Assembly (NCBI GenBank): GCA_015067145.1 | Contig: SVNA01000013.1 | Span: 1 to 49,200, forward strand | Length of the DNA: 49,200 nt | From: Oscillospiraceae bacterium | GTDB lineage: Bacteria; Bacillota; Clostridia; Oscillospirales; Ruminococcaceae | Direction: 5' to 3' | In this document: in pieces, positions 34,475 through 42,865 of the stretch | How positions within the stretch are numbered: the first letter of the stretch is position 1 | Layout of the letters: every line of letters starts with the position of its first letter | The notes under the pieces: generated by a model | The model's input: only the letters and a program-made list of their open reading frames with translations | The model's database searches: none | What the model was told of the DNA's origin: nothing | Position numbers and translations under genes: made by a program

Positions 34475-36430
34475 TTAATTTATCTCCTGTTTACTTTTAT
34501 ATTTGTCAATGCTTTCGCAGATTTTTTCTCTTGCTTCTTCAAGTGTCATATCTTTAAGCTGTGCACCTGCCATTGTGAGATGTCCGCCGCCTCCCAGATA
34601 TTCCATAAGAACCTGAACATTGATTTTGCCCATACTGCGTGCAGATAATCTTATCACATCATCTGTCTTTACTGCAACTATGGATGCATCAACATCCTCA
34701 AGCGTGAGCAGGTCATTTGCTGCCTGAGGAATGGAGAGCTGCGGATATTCCTTGTCAGACATGGATATAGCCACATTCTGATAGTTTTCTGCCAGTGAAA
34801 CAAGCTCTGCTTTTGCAGTATAGATATCTTTTGGCACAGCAAACAGACGCATAATCTGTGCAGGGTCAACAGACTGTCTGCGAAGATATGCCGCTGCCTC
34901 GTAGGTTCTTACACCTGCTTTTTCCGAGAAGTTGCGGGTATCCAGCATAATGCCGCTGAGCAAAGCCCCTGCCTGTATAGGAGACAGCTTTGCATTTGTA
35001 GGCAGAATATACTGGATAAGCTCTGTTACAAGTTCACTTGCAGAGGACGCATAAGGCTCATGATAGGATACTACTGTATCAGCTATGTAATCAACCATCT
35101 TTCTGTGGTGGTCGATAATAACTTTTTTGTTGCAAAGTTCGCAGAGATATGTATCCTCTGCCATTTTTGCTGTGTGTGTATCCACTATAATAAGCAAAGT
35201 GTTCTGCTCCACAAGATTTACCGCTTTTTCCGGAGTTACAAACACGTTGCTCAGGGTTTCGTCCTGCTTTACCCAGTCGATAAGACCTTTTGCAAGGGTA
35301 CGGTTTTCTTCGATAACAATATTTGCACGCCGTTCAAAACATCTTACTATGGATGCAACACCCACAGCAGAACCAACACTGTCAAGGTCGCTCATCTTGT
35401 GGCCCATAATGAGTACGTTGTCGCTCTGAAGAATAACGTCCTTTAGGGCATTGGCAACGATACGGCTGCGAACCTTGCTTCGTTTTTCAACGCTTCGGCT
35501 GTTGCCGCCAAAGAATTCATAGCCGTCGATTGTTTTTATAACCGCCTGGTCACCGCCACGGCCAAGGGCCATATCCAGTGCCTGACGGGAAAGTTCCTGG
35601 TTTTCTGTAAAATCAGCACCATCTTTACCTACACCGATAGACAAGGTAACGTTGTTTTCTCCGCCAATTTCCTTTGCCTGGCGAAGAATTGTAAATTTAT
35701 TGTTGTAAATATTCTTATAATATCTTTCTTCTACTACAACAGTATATCTTGATGTACCGAACTTGTTTACAAGACCTTTATTGCTGAGAACAAGGTCTTC
35801 TATCATCTGGTCGATACGTGCCATAATCTGTGCACGTGTACTTTCCTTTAAGTCCTTGAGAACATCGTCGTATGTGTCAACCGCAATCTGCATTATTACA
35901 GGACGGGACAAGCGGTATTCCCTCTGGTCAATTTTATACTCTGTATCATCTACAAAATAACTTACCCAAAGCTTGGTGTCTTCAGTAGGGATAGAGGAAT
36001 GCACTGTATATTCCCTGCCTTCAACAACTATGTCCAGGCCTTCATTTTCACAGCTTCTTTCCACGTCAAAATCAGGTAATACCTTTTCCAGCTGAACAAG
36101 GTAGGAATCGTTACCGCCAAGCAGTTTCTGCTTAAAGGTTTCATTATACCACACTATTGTATCTTTGTTGATGATGGCAACAGGAACATTGAGCTTTTCA
36201 AAGCTGAGCTGCTGCAGATTTGAATGCTTGCCGGAACCGTAAAAAATGCTTTTTACAAACTTTCTGGCTGTGCGGGCATTAAAGAATATTATCGCCATTA
36301 TAATCAGCAGTGCAAGACAAACCACACCTGCTGTATTAGGGTTTACATACACCAGTGTCACACCAAAGGCGATAGCAACAACAGCAAGTATAAGAATAAG
36401 CAAATCTGTACTTACAAACTTATTTTTCAT
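34475..36430 (-). CDS. gdpP: Cyclic-di-AMP phosphodiesterase GdpP (DHH/DHHA1 family)
   Basis: 651 residues. Two membrane spans (about 8-28 and 34-50), a PAS-like domain (75-165), a degenerate GGDEF domain (175-300) and the DHH/DHHA1 phosphodiesterase. Metal ligands are visible: His344, Asp348 and Asp350 (GHKMSDLD), Asp417 (VDTH) and the DHH triad 440-442 (IIDHHRK). The C-terminal GGGGHLTMAG is the DHHA1 signature. Hydrolyses c-di-AMP to pApA and so influences osmotic balance, cell wall and sporulation. Between rnj (24 bases upstream) and rplI. Confidence 0.95.
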   Translation of the reverse strand: MKNKFVSTDLLILILAVVAIAFGVTLVYVNPNTAGVVCLALLIIMAIIFFNARTARKFVKSIFYGSGKHSNLQQLSFEKLNVPVAIINKDTIVWYNETFKQKLLGGNDSYLVQLEKVLPDFDVERSCENEGLDIVVEGREYTVHSSIPTEDTKLWVSYFVDDTEYKIDQREYRLSRPVIMQIAVDTYDDVLKDLKESTRAQIMARIDQMIEDLVLSNKGLVNKFGTSRYTVVVEERYYKNIYNNKFTILRQAKEIGGENNVTLSIGVGKDGADFTENQELSRQALDMALGRGGDQAVIKTIDGYEFFGGNSRSVEKRSKVRSRIVANALKDVILQSDNVLIMGHKMSDLDSVGSAVGVASIVRCFERRANIVIEENRTLAKGLIDWVKQDETLSNVFVTPEKAVNLVEQNTLLIIVDTHTAKMAEDTYLCELCNKKVIIDHHRKMVDYIADTVVSYHEPYASSASELVTELIQYILPTNAKLSPIQAGALLSGIMLDTRNFSEKAGVRTYEAAAYLRRQSVDPAQIMRLFAVPKDIYTAKAELVSLAENYQNVAISMSDKEYPQLSIPQAANDLLTLEDVDASIVAVKTDDVIRLSARSMGKINVQVLMEYLGGGGHLTMAGAQLKDMTLEEAREKICESIDKYKSKQEIN

Positions 36431-36454
36431 AATTTTTTCCTTCTCTGTCCGTTA

Positions 36455-38161
36455 TTATATCTCCATAACAATAGGAAGTACCATAGGACTGCGTTTTGTT
36501 CTCTGGTAAAGAACATGGGAAACCTGTTCGCGGATTTTGGATTTTATTACCATCCAGTCTTTATACTCATAGTCTTTGTATTTTTCAAGAACGCTTCTGG
36601 CCTTCTGTCTTGCTTCACCGATAAGCTGTTCACTTTCCTTTACATATACAAAACCGCGGGATACAATGTCAGGACCGCTGAGCACTTCGCCGCTTGCACG
36701 GTCAACTGTAAATACCACAACCACCAGACCGTCCTGAGAAAGATGGCGGCGGTCTCGCAGAACAACGCTGCCAACATCACCGACACCCAGACCATCAACA
36801 AAAATCTGGCCTGCTGTTACAGACTGGTCCACCTTTATTTCGTTTTTATTTACAGTGATAACACCGCCAAGTTCGGCAATTACGATATTTTTTTCATCAA
36901 TTCCTGCACCCTGTGCCAGCATGGAATGTTTTTTGAGGTGCTTGAATTCGCCGTGGATAGGGATAAAATATTTTGGTTTTACAAGGTTGAGCATCAGTTT
37001 AAGTTCTTCCTGTGCTGCGTGGCCTGAAACGTGTACATCGTACATAGATTCATAGATAACCTCTGCACCCAGCTTCATAAGGCCATTTACAACCTTTGTA
37101 ACCATCTTTTCGTTGCCCGGAATAGGTGTGGCAGAAATAATGATAAAGTCTCCGCTGCCGATGGCAAACTGACGGTGTGTGCCGCCCGCCATTCTTGCAA
37201 GGGCAGAGAGAGGTTCTCCCTGGCTGCCTGTTGTAATTAGCACAATCTGCTCCGGCTGGTATTTGTTTACCATCTCGGCTTCAATGATAACACCTTCCGG
37301 CACATTGAGATATCCCAGTTCCAGTGCCATCTGTATGTTTTTTACCATACTTCTGCCGGATACTGCAACTTTGCGTTTATACTGTACGGCAAGGTCAAGG
37401 ATTGTCTGCAGACGATAGATGTTTGATGCAAAAGTTGCAATTACTATACGTTTTTTGCTTGCTCTTTCAAAAAGAGGTCTGAGACTGTTTGCAACTGTTT
37501 TTTCACTTGCAGAAAAACCAAGACGCTCGGCATTGGTGGAGTCTGCCATAAATGCAAGCACACCTTTTTTGCCGTATTCGGCAAATGTAGCAAGGTCTGT
37601 TGTTTCGCCCTGTGGCGGTGTATAGTCAATTTTAAAGTCGCCTGTTGTGATAACTGTACCTGCAGGTGATTCAATGGCAAAACCCACTGCATCAGGGATT
37701 GAGTGGTTTACATGGATAGGAACAACTGTCATACAGCCAAACTGTATTCTGTCCCCCGGTTTTATAACATTTATTGTCACACTGTTTTCCAGTGAATGTT
37801 CGCTGAGTTTATTTTCAATAAGCCCCTTTGTAAGAGGTGTGGCATATATTGGAAAATTAACCTCTCTGAGAAGATATGGGAGCGAGCCGATATGGTCTTC
37901 GTGACCGTGGGTTATAACGATACCTTTGATGGAGTCTTTGTTCTCTATTACATAACTGAAATCAGGAATAACAAGGTCTACCCCAAACATCTCGCTGTCA
38001 GGGAAAGAAAGACCGCAGTCAACTATAAATTTATCCTCTCTGCATTCAAACAAAGTCATATTCTTGCCGATTTCACCAAGACCACCAAGAGGTACTATTC
38101 TGATATTTTCAATCTTTTCAGGAGTGCTGTTATTGTGTTTTTTTGCTTTTCTGTTCTGCAT
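36455..38161 (-). CDS. rnj: Ribonuclease J
   Basis: 568 residues from the ATG at 38161 (AAAGGAGG upstream). Metallo-beta-lactamase/beta-CASP nuclease with the zinc motif HGHEDH (His85, His87, Asp89, His90). Other motifs: DCGLSFPDSEMFGVD, GDFKIDYTPP, the beta-CASP ATFASN and the C-terminal HVSGHAAQEELKLM and PIHGEFKHL. Combines endonuclease and 5'-3' exonuclease activity in mRNA decay and rRNA processing. First gene of the long minus-strand run; promoter at 38301-38330. Confidence 0.96.
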   Translation of the reverse strand: MQNRKAKKHNNSTPEKIENIRIVPLGGLGEIGKNMTLFECREDKFIVDCGLSFPDSEMFGVDLVIPDFSYVIENKDSIKGIVITHGHEDHIGSLPYLLREVNFPIYATPLTKGLIENKLSEHSLENSVTINVIKPGDRIQFGCMTVVPIHVNHSIPDAVGFAIESPAGTVITTGDFKIDYTPPQGETTDLATFAEYGKKGVLAFMADSTNAERLGFSASEKTVANSLRPLFERASKKRIVIATFASNIYRLQTILDLAVQYKRKVAVSGRSMVKNIQMALELGYLNVPEGVIIEAEMVNKYQPEQIVLITTGSQGEPLSALARMAGGTHRQFAIGSGDFIIISATPIPGNEKMVTKVVNGLMKLGAEVIYESMYDVHVSGHAAQEELKLMLNLVKPKYFIPIHGEFKHLKKHSMLAQGAGIDEKNIVIAELGGVITVNKNEIKVDQSVTAGQIFVDGLGVGDVGSVVLRDRRHLSQDGLVVVVFTVDRASGEVLSGPDIVSRGFVYVKESEQLIGEARQKARSVLEKYKDYEYKDWMVIKSKIREQVSHVLYQRTKRSPMVLPIVMEI

Positions 38162-38187
38162 ATATCCTCCTTTTATACAACAATCAG

Positions 38188-38214
38188 ACACCTGGCAACC
38201 GTTCTGACAGGTGT
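38188..38214 (-). ncRNA. Hairpin in the RNase J leader
   Basis: ACACCTG and CAGGTGT (38208-38214 and 38188-38194) pair around a 13-base loop in the roughly 130-base untranslated leader, about 20 bases before the ribosome site. RNase J mRNAs could be self-regulated through such a stem; not provable here. Confidence 0.45.
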
Positions 38215-38300
38215 TTTGAATTTTTATATTTTATTAACGAACACTTTTAAATAAATTATTACCCTGATAGGAGTAATATAAACGACATATATACTATAAT

Positions 38301-38330
38301 ATGATACTATTTTTTCTGACCTGTTGTCAA
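38301..38330 (-). promoter_or_regulatory. Promoter of the rnj-gdpP-rplI-dnaB-tilS-hpt-ftsH run
   Basis: Minus-strand perfect TTGACA (38325-38330), 18-base spacer, TATCAT (38301-38306). Confidence 0.7.
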
Positions 38331-38360
38331 CCGAGCCCGGCTTTACAGGTTTTAAAACTC

Positions 38361-38388
38361 TTGAAATTTATCCGTCATATCTTATAAT
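38361..38388 (+). promoter_or_regulatory. Promoter of rnhA
   Basis: TTGAAA (38361-38366), 16-base spacer, perfect TATAAT (38383-38388). Confidence 0.7.
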
Positions 38389-38444
38389 ATAATTATTAAG
38401 TATATTATATAATAATGTTACAAATAATACAACAAAGGATATAT

Positions 38445-38882
38445 ATGAAAAGAATCGAAATATTTACAGACGGTGCCTGCAAAGGCAATCCCGGTCCCGG
38501 TGGATGGTGTGCAATTTTAAGATATAACGGTGTTGAAAAGATGATAAGCGGCGGCGAAAAGGAAACCACCAACAACCGTATGGAGCTCAGTGCTGTTCTC
38601 TTTGCTCTCAAAGCCCTCAAAGAACCCTGTCATATTACTTTGCAGAGTGACTCAAAATATGTGCTTGATTCCCTCTCCAAGGGCTGGGTTTACGGCTGGC
38701 AGAAAAAAGGCTGGAAAAAATCTGACGGCAAACCTGCCCTCAACGTGGATTTATGGCAGCAGCTGCTGGAAGAAATCCGCAAACATGAACTTGAATACGT
38801 GTGGATAAAAGGCCATGCGGGCCATCCTGAAAACGAGCGCTGTGATGCACAGGCTGTAAGGGAGAGCGAAAAATTTATCTGA
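38445..38882 (+). CDS. rnhA: Ribonuclease HI
   Basis: 145 residues from the ATG at 38445 (AAAGGA upstream). Cleaves RNA in RNA-DNA hybrids. Full DEDD set: Asp9 (FTDGAC), Glu47 (NRMELSA), Asp69 (SDSKY) and Asp134 (ERCDAQA), with the GNPGPGGW loop and basic handle (WQKKGWKKSDGK) of the bacterial type 1 enzyme. Confidence 0.96.
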   Translation: MKRIEIFTDGACKGNPGPGGWCAILRYNGVEKMISGGEKETTNNRMELSAVLFALKALKEPCHITLQSDSKYVLDSLSKGWVYGWQKKGWKKSDGKPALNVDLWQQLLEEIRKHELEYVWIKGHAGHPENERCDAQAVRESEKFI

Positions 38883-38968
38883 TTTTATTTAACCGGTATT
38901 AACTTATTACATTAAATATATGCAGCGGATTTATACATAAACACCGCTGTTATATGGAGGACATATTT

Positions 38969-40030
38969 TTGGAAAACAAAAAAATTCTTGTAGGTGTATC
39001 GGGAGGCGTAGACTCCTCTGTATGCGTTGACTTGCTTAAAAAACAGGGCTATGAGGTTTTTGGTGCGGTTATAAACTTCAATGACCATTCCGAAACCGCC
39101 ATAGAAGATGCACACAAAGTGTGTGAACATTTGGATATACCAATCTGTGTTATCGACGCAAGGGAAAGCTTTGAAAAAAATGTTGTGGAACCTTTCTGCC
39201 AGAACTATATCAGCGGCAGAACCCCGAATCCATGTGTTGTGTGCAATCCGCTGGTAAAACTGAAAAGTCTCTGTGACAAAGCTGATGAAATGGGCATTTT
39301 CCATATTGCCACAGGCCATTATGCACAGATTATCGAAAAAGATGGGCTGTTCTATGTAAAAAAGGCCACCAACAACGCAAAAGACCAGAGCTATATGCTC
39401 TACCGCCTGCCTCAGGATATTCTGAAAAGACTTATTCTTCCTCTTGGGCAATATGAAAAGCCTGAAATAAGAAATATGGCTCAGAAGCTGGAACTTTTCA
39501 ATGCAGACAAGCCTGACAGCCAGGAAATCTGCTTTATCCCCGACGGAAACCACGGTGCTTTTATCGAGGCAAGAGGCTATAAAATCAAAAAAGGCTTCTT
39601 TATCTCCCCTGAAGGCAAAAAACTGACACAGCACAAAGGTATACACAACTACACAATCGGCCAGAGAAAAGGACTTAACATCGCTCTTGGCAAACCTGCC
39701 TTTGTAAAGGAAATCTGCGAAAACGGCAACATTCTCCTTGGCTATGCTGGCGAAGAATTTTTCAATAAGGTTGTGCTCAGCCAACCGGTTTACACTGAAG
39801 ACCGCTGTTTTGACACAGGCGATGAATTTGTTGTAAAAATCCGCAGTGCAGCAAAAGGCGATATGGCAGTTGTGGAGGAAAGCGATAATGAAAAAATCAT
39901 CCTTTCCTTCCCTGCTCCTGTACGTGCTGCCGCAAAGGGACAGTCGGTTGTAATATATAAAGATGGTATTGTTATGGGCGGCGGCTTTATTGCAGAAGCT
40001 GTACCTTTTGACAACAGAAAAAAGGATTAA
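38969..40030 (+). CDS. mnmA: tRNA-specific 2-thiouridylase MnmA
   Basis: 353 residues if read from the TTG at 38969, eight bases after GGAGG; an ATG at 38954 would overlap that site and has none of its own. PP-loop SGGVDSS near residue 10, catalytic cysteines in NPCVVCN and SQEICFIP, and the C-terminal IGQRKGLNIALGKP block. Adds sulfur to U34 of tRNA-Lys, -Glu and -Gln. The N-terminal substrate loop after the PP-loop is shorter than in the Escherichia coli enzyme (INFNDHSE region). Followed five bases later by a HAD phosphatase. Confidence 0.92.
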   Translation: MENKKILVGVSGGVDSSVCVDLLKKQGYEVFGAVINFNDHSETAIEDAHKVCEHLDIPICVIDARESFEKNVVEPFCQNYISGRTPNPCVVCNPLVKLKSLCDKADEMGIFHIATGHYAQIIEKDGLFYVKKATNNAKDQSYMLYRLPQDILKRLILPLGQYEKPEIRNMAQKLELFNADKPDSQEICFIPDGNHGAFIEARGYKIKKGFFISPEGKKLTQHKGIHNYTIGQRKGLNIALGKPAFVKEICENGNILLGYAGEEFFNKVVLSQPVYTEDRCFDTGDEFVVKIRSAAKGDMAVVEESDNEKIILSFPAPVRAAAKGQSVVIYKDGIVMGGGFIAEAVPFDNRKKD

Positions 40031-40035
40031 AAAAT

Positions 40036-40599
40036 ATGAACGTATACGATTTTGACAAAACCATATATCACGGCGACAGCACAGCACATTTTTATCTGTA
40101 CTGTCTTAAAACACAGCCAGCCACATGGAAATGGCTGCCATATCAGGGGCTGTGTGCCATTCCGTTTGCACTTGGCATAATGGAAAAAACAAAGTTCAAG
40201 GAAAGATTTTACAAATTTTTCAGAAGTGTTAAAGATATCGACAAAACCGTTGAGGACTTCTGGAACATACATAAATACAATATAAAATCCTTTTATTATG
40301 AAACACAGAAAGAGGATGACATTATAATCTCCGCTTCCCCTTATTTTCTGCTGGAACCTATCATCAGGGAACTGGGTATAAAACACCTTATGGCAAGCAA
40401 TGTTGATAAATTCACAGGAAAATATGATGGTATAAACTGTCACGGCAAAGAAAAGGTGCGGCGTTTCTACGAGGTTTATCCTGACGGTGAAATAGATGAT
40501 TTCTACTCTGATTCCCTTTCTGATTCCCCTCTGGCAGAAATTTCCAGAAAGGCATATATGGTAAAGGGTCACGACCTTTTTCCCTGGCCTGAAAAATAA
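40036..40599 (+). CDS. HAD superfamily (subfamily IB) phosphatase
   Basis: 187 residues. HAD motif I is YDFDKT (Asp5, Asp7), motif II IISASP and motif IV DDFYSDSLSDSPL, all for Mg-dependent phosphoryl transfer through an aspartyl intermediate. An alpha-helical cap lies between motifs I and II. Resembles the SerB/PgpB-like IB group that acts on small phosphates. Substrate unknown. Five bases after mnmA, so probably co-transcribed. Confidence 0.85.
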   Translation: MNVYDFDKTIYHGDSTAHFYLYCLKTQPATWKWLPYQGLCAIPFALGIMEKTKFKERFYKFFRSVKDIDKTVEDFWNIHKYNIKSFYYETQKEDDIIISASPYFLLEPIIRELGIKHLMASNVDKFTGKYDGINCHGKEKVRRFYEVYPDGEIDDFYSDSLSDSPLAEISRKAYMVKGHDLFPWPEK

Positions 40600-40631
40600 G
40601 ATATTTATGACATTATTTACTTAATTTTTTA

Positions 40632-40661
40632 TTGACAAAACCGCTTTAAATAGAATACAAT
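40632..40661 (+). promoter_or_regulatory. Promoter of the mgtE leader transcript
   Basis: Perfect TTGACA (40632-40637), 18-base spacer, TACAAT (40656-40661; five of six). Transcription should begin near 40668, at the first helix of the leader. Confidence 0.75.
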
Positions 40662-40664
40662 TAA

Positions 40665-40833
40665 AGTTGCGGATAAGTGTTTCCGCCACAAATATATTTA
40701 AAGGAAGTGGTACCAGGTGACAAGCGACCCTTGCGGGAGTAATTATATTTTGAATATCGGATAACGCTTGTATCTGGTGCAGTAAAGAGCAACTACACCT
40801 TCTTTTCGGCGTTGTCTGAAAAGAAGGTTTTTT
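40665..40833 (+). ncRNA. Structured mgtE leader RNA with terminator: candidate riboswitch of unrecognised class
   Basis: About 165 nucleotides between the promoter and mgtE. Helices I can draw: AGTTGC (40665-40670) with GCAACT (40789-40794) closing the element; GCGGA/TCCGC (40669-40673/40682-40686); CCAC/GTGG (40686-40689/40707-40710); ACCAG/CTGGT (40712-40716/40774-40778) stacked on CAAGCG/CGCTTG (40721-40726/40765-40770). Inside the last lie CCC-TTGC-GGG (40728-40737) and ATATT/AATAT (40745-40757). An 11-base-pair intrinsic terminator follows. An alternative stem, GGTGcAGT (40776-40783) with ACTaCACC (40792-40799), overlaps the closing helix and the terminator's 5' arm, as an antiterminator would. 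The conserved M-box blocks (GGTGAGGCTCC, GCTGCTGCCC, GTGCTAAAGCTC) are absent. Confidence 0.7.
40797..40833 (+). terminator. Attenuator terminator upstream of mgtE
   Basis: Perfect 11-base-pair stem, ACCTTCTTTTC (40797-40807) with GAAAAGAAGGT (40818-40828), then six T. It ends 35 bases before the mgtE start and well before its GGGGGA ribosome site, so it controls read-through into mgtE. Confidence 0.88.
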
Positions 40834-40867
40834 ATTTATACAACTTATATTTAAGGGGGATATTGCA

Positions 40868-42439
40868 ATGGATAAAGAAAAATTGAATAAAACCCAAGAT
40901 ATAATTGAAACTCCTGTTGAAGAAACAGAAATTCTGATTGAAGAATCTGAAGAAGAAAAAGAAGTATTTATACTTGCAGATACTCTGCCTGATCTTGACG
41001 AAGAGGAAGATACCTCTGACACTGCAGACATCAGCACTGATGAGGAAGATGAAGAAGAGGTTGAACTTATCGATATCATCACCGCTGATGAGGAAGAGAT
41101 TGAGGAGCAGGAATATGATCTGAAAGAAGCTCTTCTCACCAGTGACCAGGACGAACTTGTTGACGTTATCGAATCTGCCTACGCAATCGACGTTGCTATT
41201 GCTCTGGAAGAATTTACAGATGACGAAATCATCTCCTTTGCCGAAAGAATCGACGCTGAACATATGGCACAGATTTATGAGCAGATGGATGAAGATCTGC
41301 AGTTCCGCATTGCAGAGCTCTTCGGTGTGGAAAATATGCTCAAGATGTTCAAGTTCATGTCCAAGGACGATATTGCGGATATTCTTGGCGATCTGCCAAT
41401 CAATATGCGCAAAAGAATCCTTAAGATGATGAAACGTAAGGATATAATGGAAATTGAACATCTTCTGCTCTATGAAGATGATACCGCCGGCGGTCTTATG
41501 ACCACGGAATATATTGCTTTGAACGGCAAATGGACCGTTGAAAAAGCACTGAACAAAATCAAAGAAATTGCCCCTAAAACAGAGGTTATTGAAACTATAT
41601 TTGTTCTCAACGGCAGAAAAGAACTTATCGGTACAGCTGACCTTCGTGATATTCTTGTGGAAGACAACAGCACTCTTCTTGAAGAGATTATGTACGACAA
41701 TATTGTTAGCGTTCCTGCCGAAATGGACCAGGAAGAGGTTTCCCATATCGTTTCCAAATACGACCTGAAGGTTGTTCCTGTTGTAAACCGCAAAAACAGT
41801 CTTCTTGGTATTATCACTGTCGACGACATCATCGACGTTCTCTTTGAAGAACAGACAGAAGATATTCTGAAGATGGCCGGTGTGGGTACAGATGAAGACG
41901 TTGACAACTCGGTATTCAAATCTGTAAAGATGCGTCTGCCATGGCTTATGGTAAACCTCGTTACCGCATTTTTGTCCTCCACCGTTATCAGTGTGTTTGA
42001 AGGCACAATAGCACAGGTTACAGCTCTTGCTGCAGCAATGCCTATCGTTGCGGCATTGGGCGGCAACACAGGCAACCAGACACTTTCTCTTGTTATCCGC
42101 AACATCACTCTCGGCGAACTGAGCCTCAAGGAAGACTGGAAACTGGTTACAAAGGAAATTGCCCTTGCTCTCTGCAATGGTGCAATAATGGGCTTTATTG
42201 CAGGTATAGTTCTGGCGATGAGATACGGCAGTATTTACCTCGGTATCATCATGCTTATCGCTATGATTGCCAACATCACAATCGCAGGCATAAGCGGCTT
42301 CTTTATTCCGCTTATTCTCAAGGCTTTCAACGTTGACCCTGCCCTTGCATCATCAATATTCCTCACCGCAACTACAGATATCTGCGGTTACCTGGTGTTC
42401 CTTGGCCTTGCAAAAATCTTTTTGCCTTTGCTTTTATAA
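40868..42439 (+). CDS. mgtE: Magnesium transporter MgtE with acidic N-terminal extension
   Basis: 523 residues against about 450 usual. Residues 1-84 are an added, extremely acidic segment (some 38 Asp/Glu in the first 82 and four Lys). Then come the MgtE N domain (about 85-215, DLKEALLTSDQDELVD...), a CBS-domain pair (about 215-345) and five membrane spans (from about 370) with the channel motif MPIVAALGGNTGNQTLSLVIRN. Homodimeric Mg channel gated by cytosolic Mg through the N and CBS domains. Ribosome site GGGGGA. Expression is likely set by the leader RNA upstream. Confidence 0.95.
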   Translation: MDKEKLNKTQDIIETPVEETEILIEESEEEKEVFILADTLPDLDEEEDTSDTADISTDEEDEEEVELIDIITADEEEIEEQEYDLKEALLTSDQDELVDVIESAYAIDVAIALEEFTDDEIISFAERIDAEHMAQIYEQMDEDLQFRIAELFGVENMLKMFKFMSKDDIADILGDLPINMRKRILKMMKRKDIMEIEHLLLYEDDTAGGLMTTEYIALNGKWTVEKALNKIKEIAPKTEVIETIFVLNGRKELIGTADLRDILVEDNSTLLEEIMYDNIVSVPAEMDQEEVSHIVSKYDLKVVPVVNRKNSLLGIITVDDIIDVLFEEQTEDILKMAGVGTDEDVDNSVFKSVKMRLPWLMVNLVTAFLSSTVISVFEGTIAQVTALAAAMPIVAALGGNTGNQTLSLVIRNITLGELSLKEDWKLVTKEIALALCNGAIMGFIAGIVLAMRYGSIYLGIIMLIAMIANITIAGISGFFIPLILKAFNVDPALASSIFLTATTDICGYLVFLGLAKIFLPLLL

Positions 42440-42460
42440 AATATTATTTTTTATATATCA

Positions 42461-42496
42461 AAAACAGGTATCACTGTAAAAGTGATACCTGTTTTT
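42461..42496. terminator. Bidirectional terminator between mgtE and the CotF-like gene
   Basis: AAAACAGGTATCACT (42461-42475) with AGTGATACCTGTTTT (42481-42495), loop GTAAA, T-run on the plus side and A-run for the minus direction. Confidence 0.9.
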
Positions 42497-42856
42497 CTAT
42501 TTGGATTTTTTAGATGTTGATTTTTCTGATTTTTTCTCTGTGGCTTTTTCCAGTTTTGTGTTGGATTTTTTTGCCTTTGCCGCTGTTTTTGTAATATTTG
42601 TTGCTCCTGAAATATGCTGCTGCACTGCCTCGTTTATTTTGTCCTGTGCTGCGGGAGTTGTGGGATACCAGCCTTTTGAGTTCATCTGTTCAAAAATTTT
42701 GAACTGAATTTCATGCTCTTCGTTGAGAATTTTCATCAGCTTTGCCTTGGACTGTTTTGAGGCACACTCCCCTGCATAGTTGTTGTAGTTCTGTGCGATA
42801 AATCTCTGACTTGCCAGCATATCTGTCATCATTGTTTTGTCATCGTAGTTTGCCAT
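42497..42856 (-). CDS. CotF-like spore coat protein with Lys-rich tail
   Basis: 119 residues. The first 85 form a helical, ferritin-like CotF/coat-protein unit: DDKTMMTDMLASQRFIAQNY opens helix 1, and KILNEEHEIQFKIFEQMNSKGWYP holds the conserved E-H and G-W-Y segment. The final 30 residues are a Lys/Ser/Thr tail (KKSEKSTSKKSK). Likely a spore coat component by family. Directly follows a shorter relative by nine bases. Ribosome site AGGAGG upstream of the start. Confidence 0.8.
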   Translation of the reverse strand: MANYDDKTMMTDMLASQRFIAQNYNNYAGECASKQSKAKLMKILNEEHEIQFKIFEQMNSKGWYPTTPAAQDKINEAVQQHISGATNITKTAAKAKKSNTKLEKATEKKSEKSTSKKSK

Positions 42857-42865
42857 AAAATCCTC

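Noticed and set aside
38912-40087. 391-codon minus-strand open frame opposite mnmA
   Set aside because: Antisense of MnmA codons; the plus-strand frame has all family motifs.
40665-40796. M-box, yybP-ykoY, TPP, T-box or SRP RNA at the mgtE leader
   Set aside because: I compared the segment with the conserved blocks I remember of each; none matches in order. Reported only as a candidate of unknown class.
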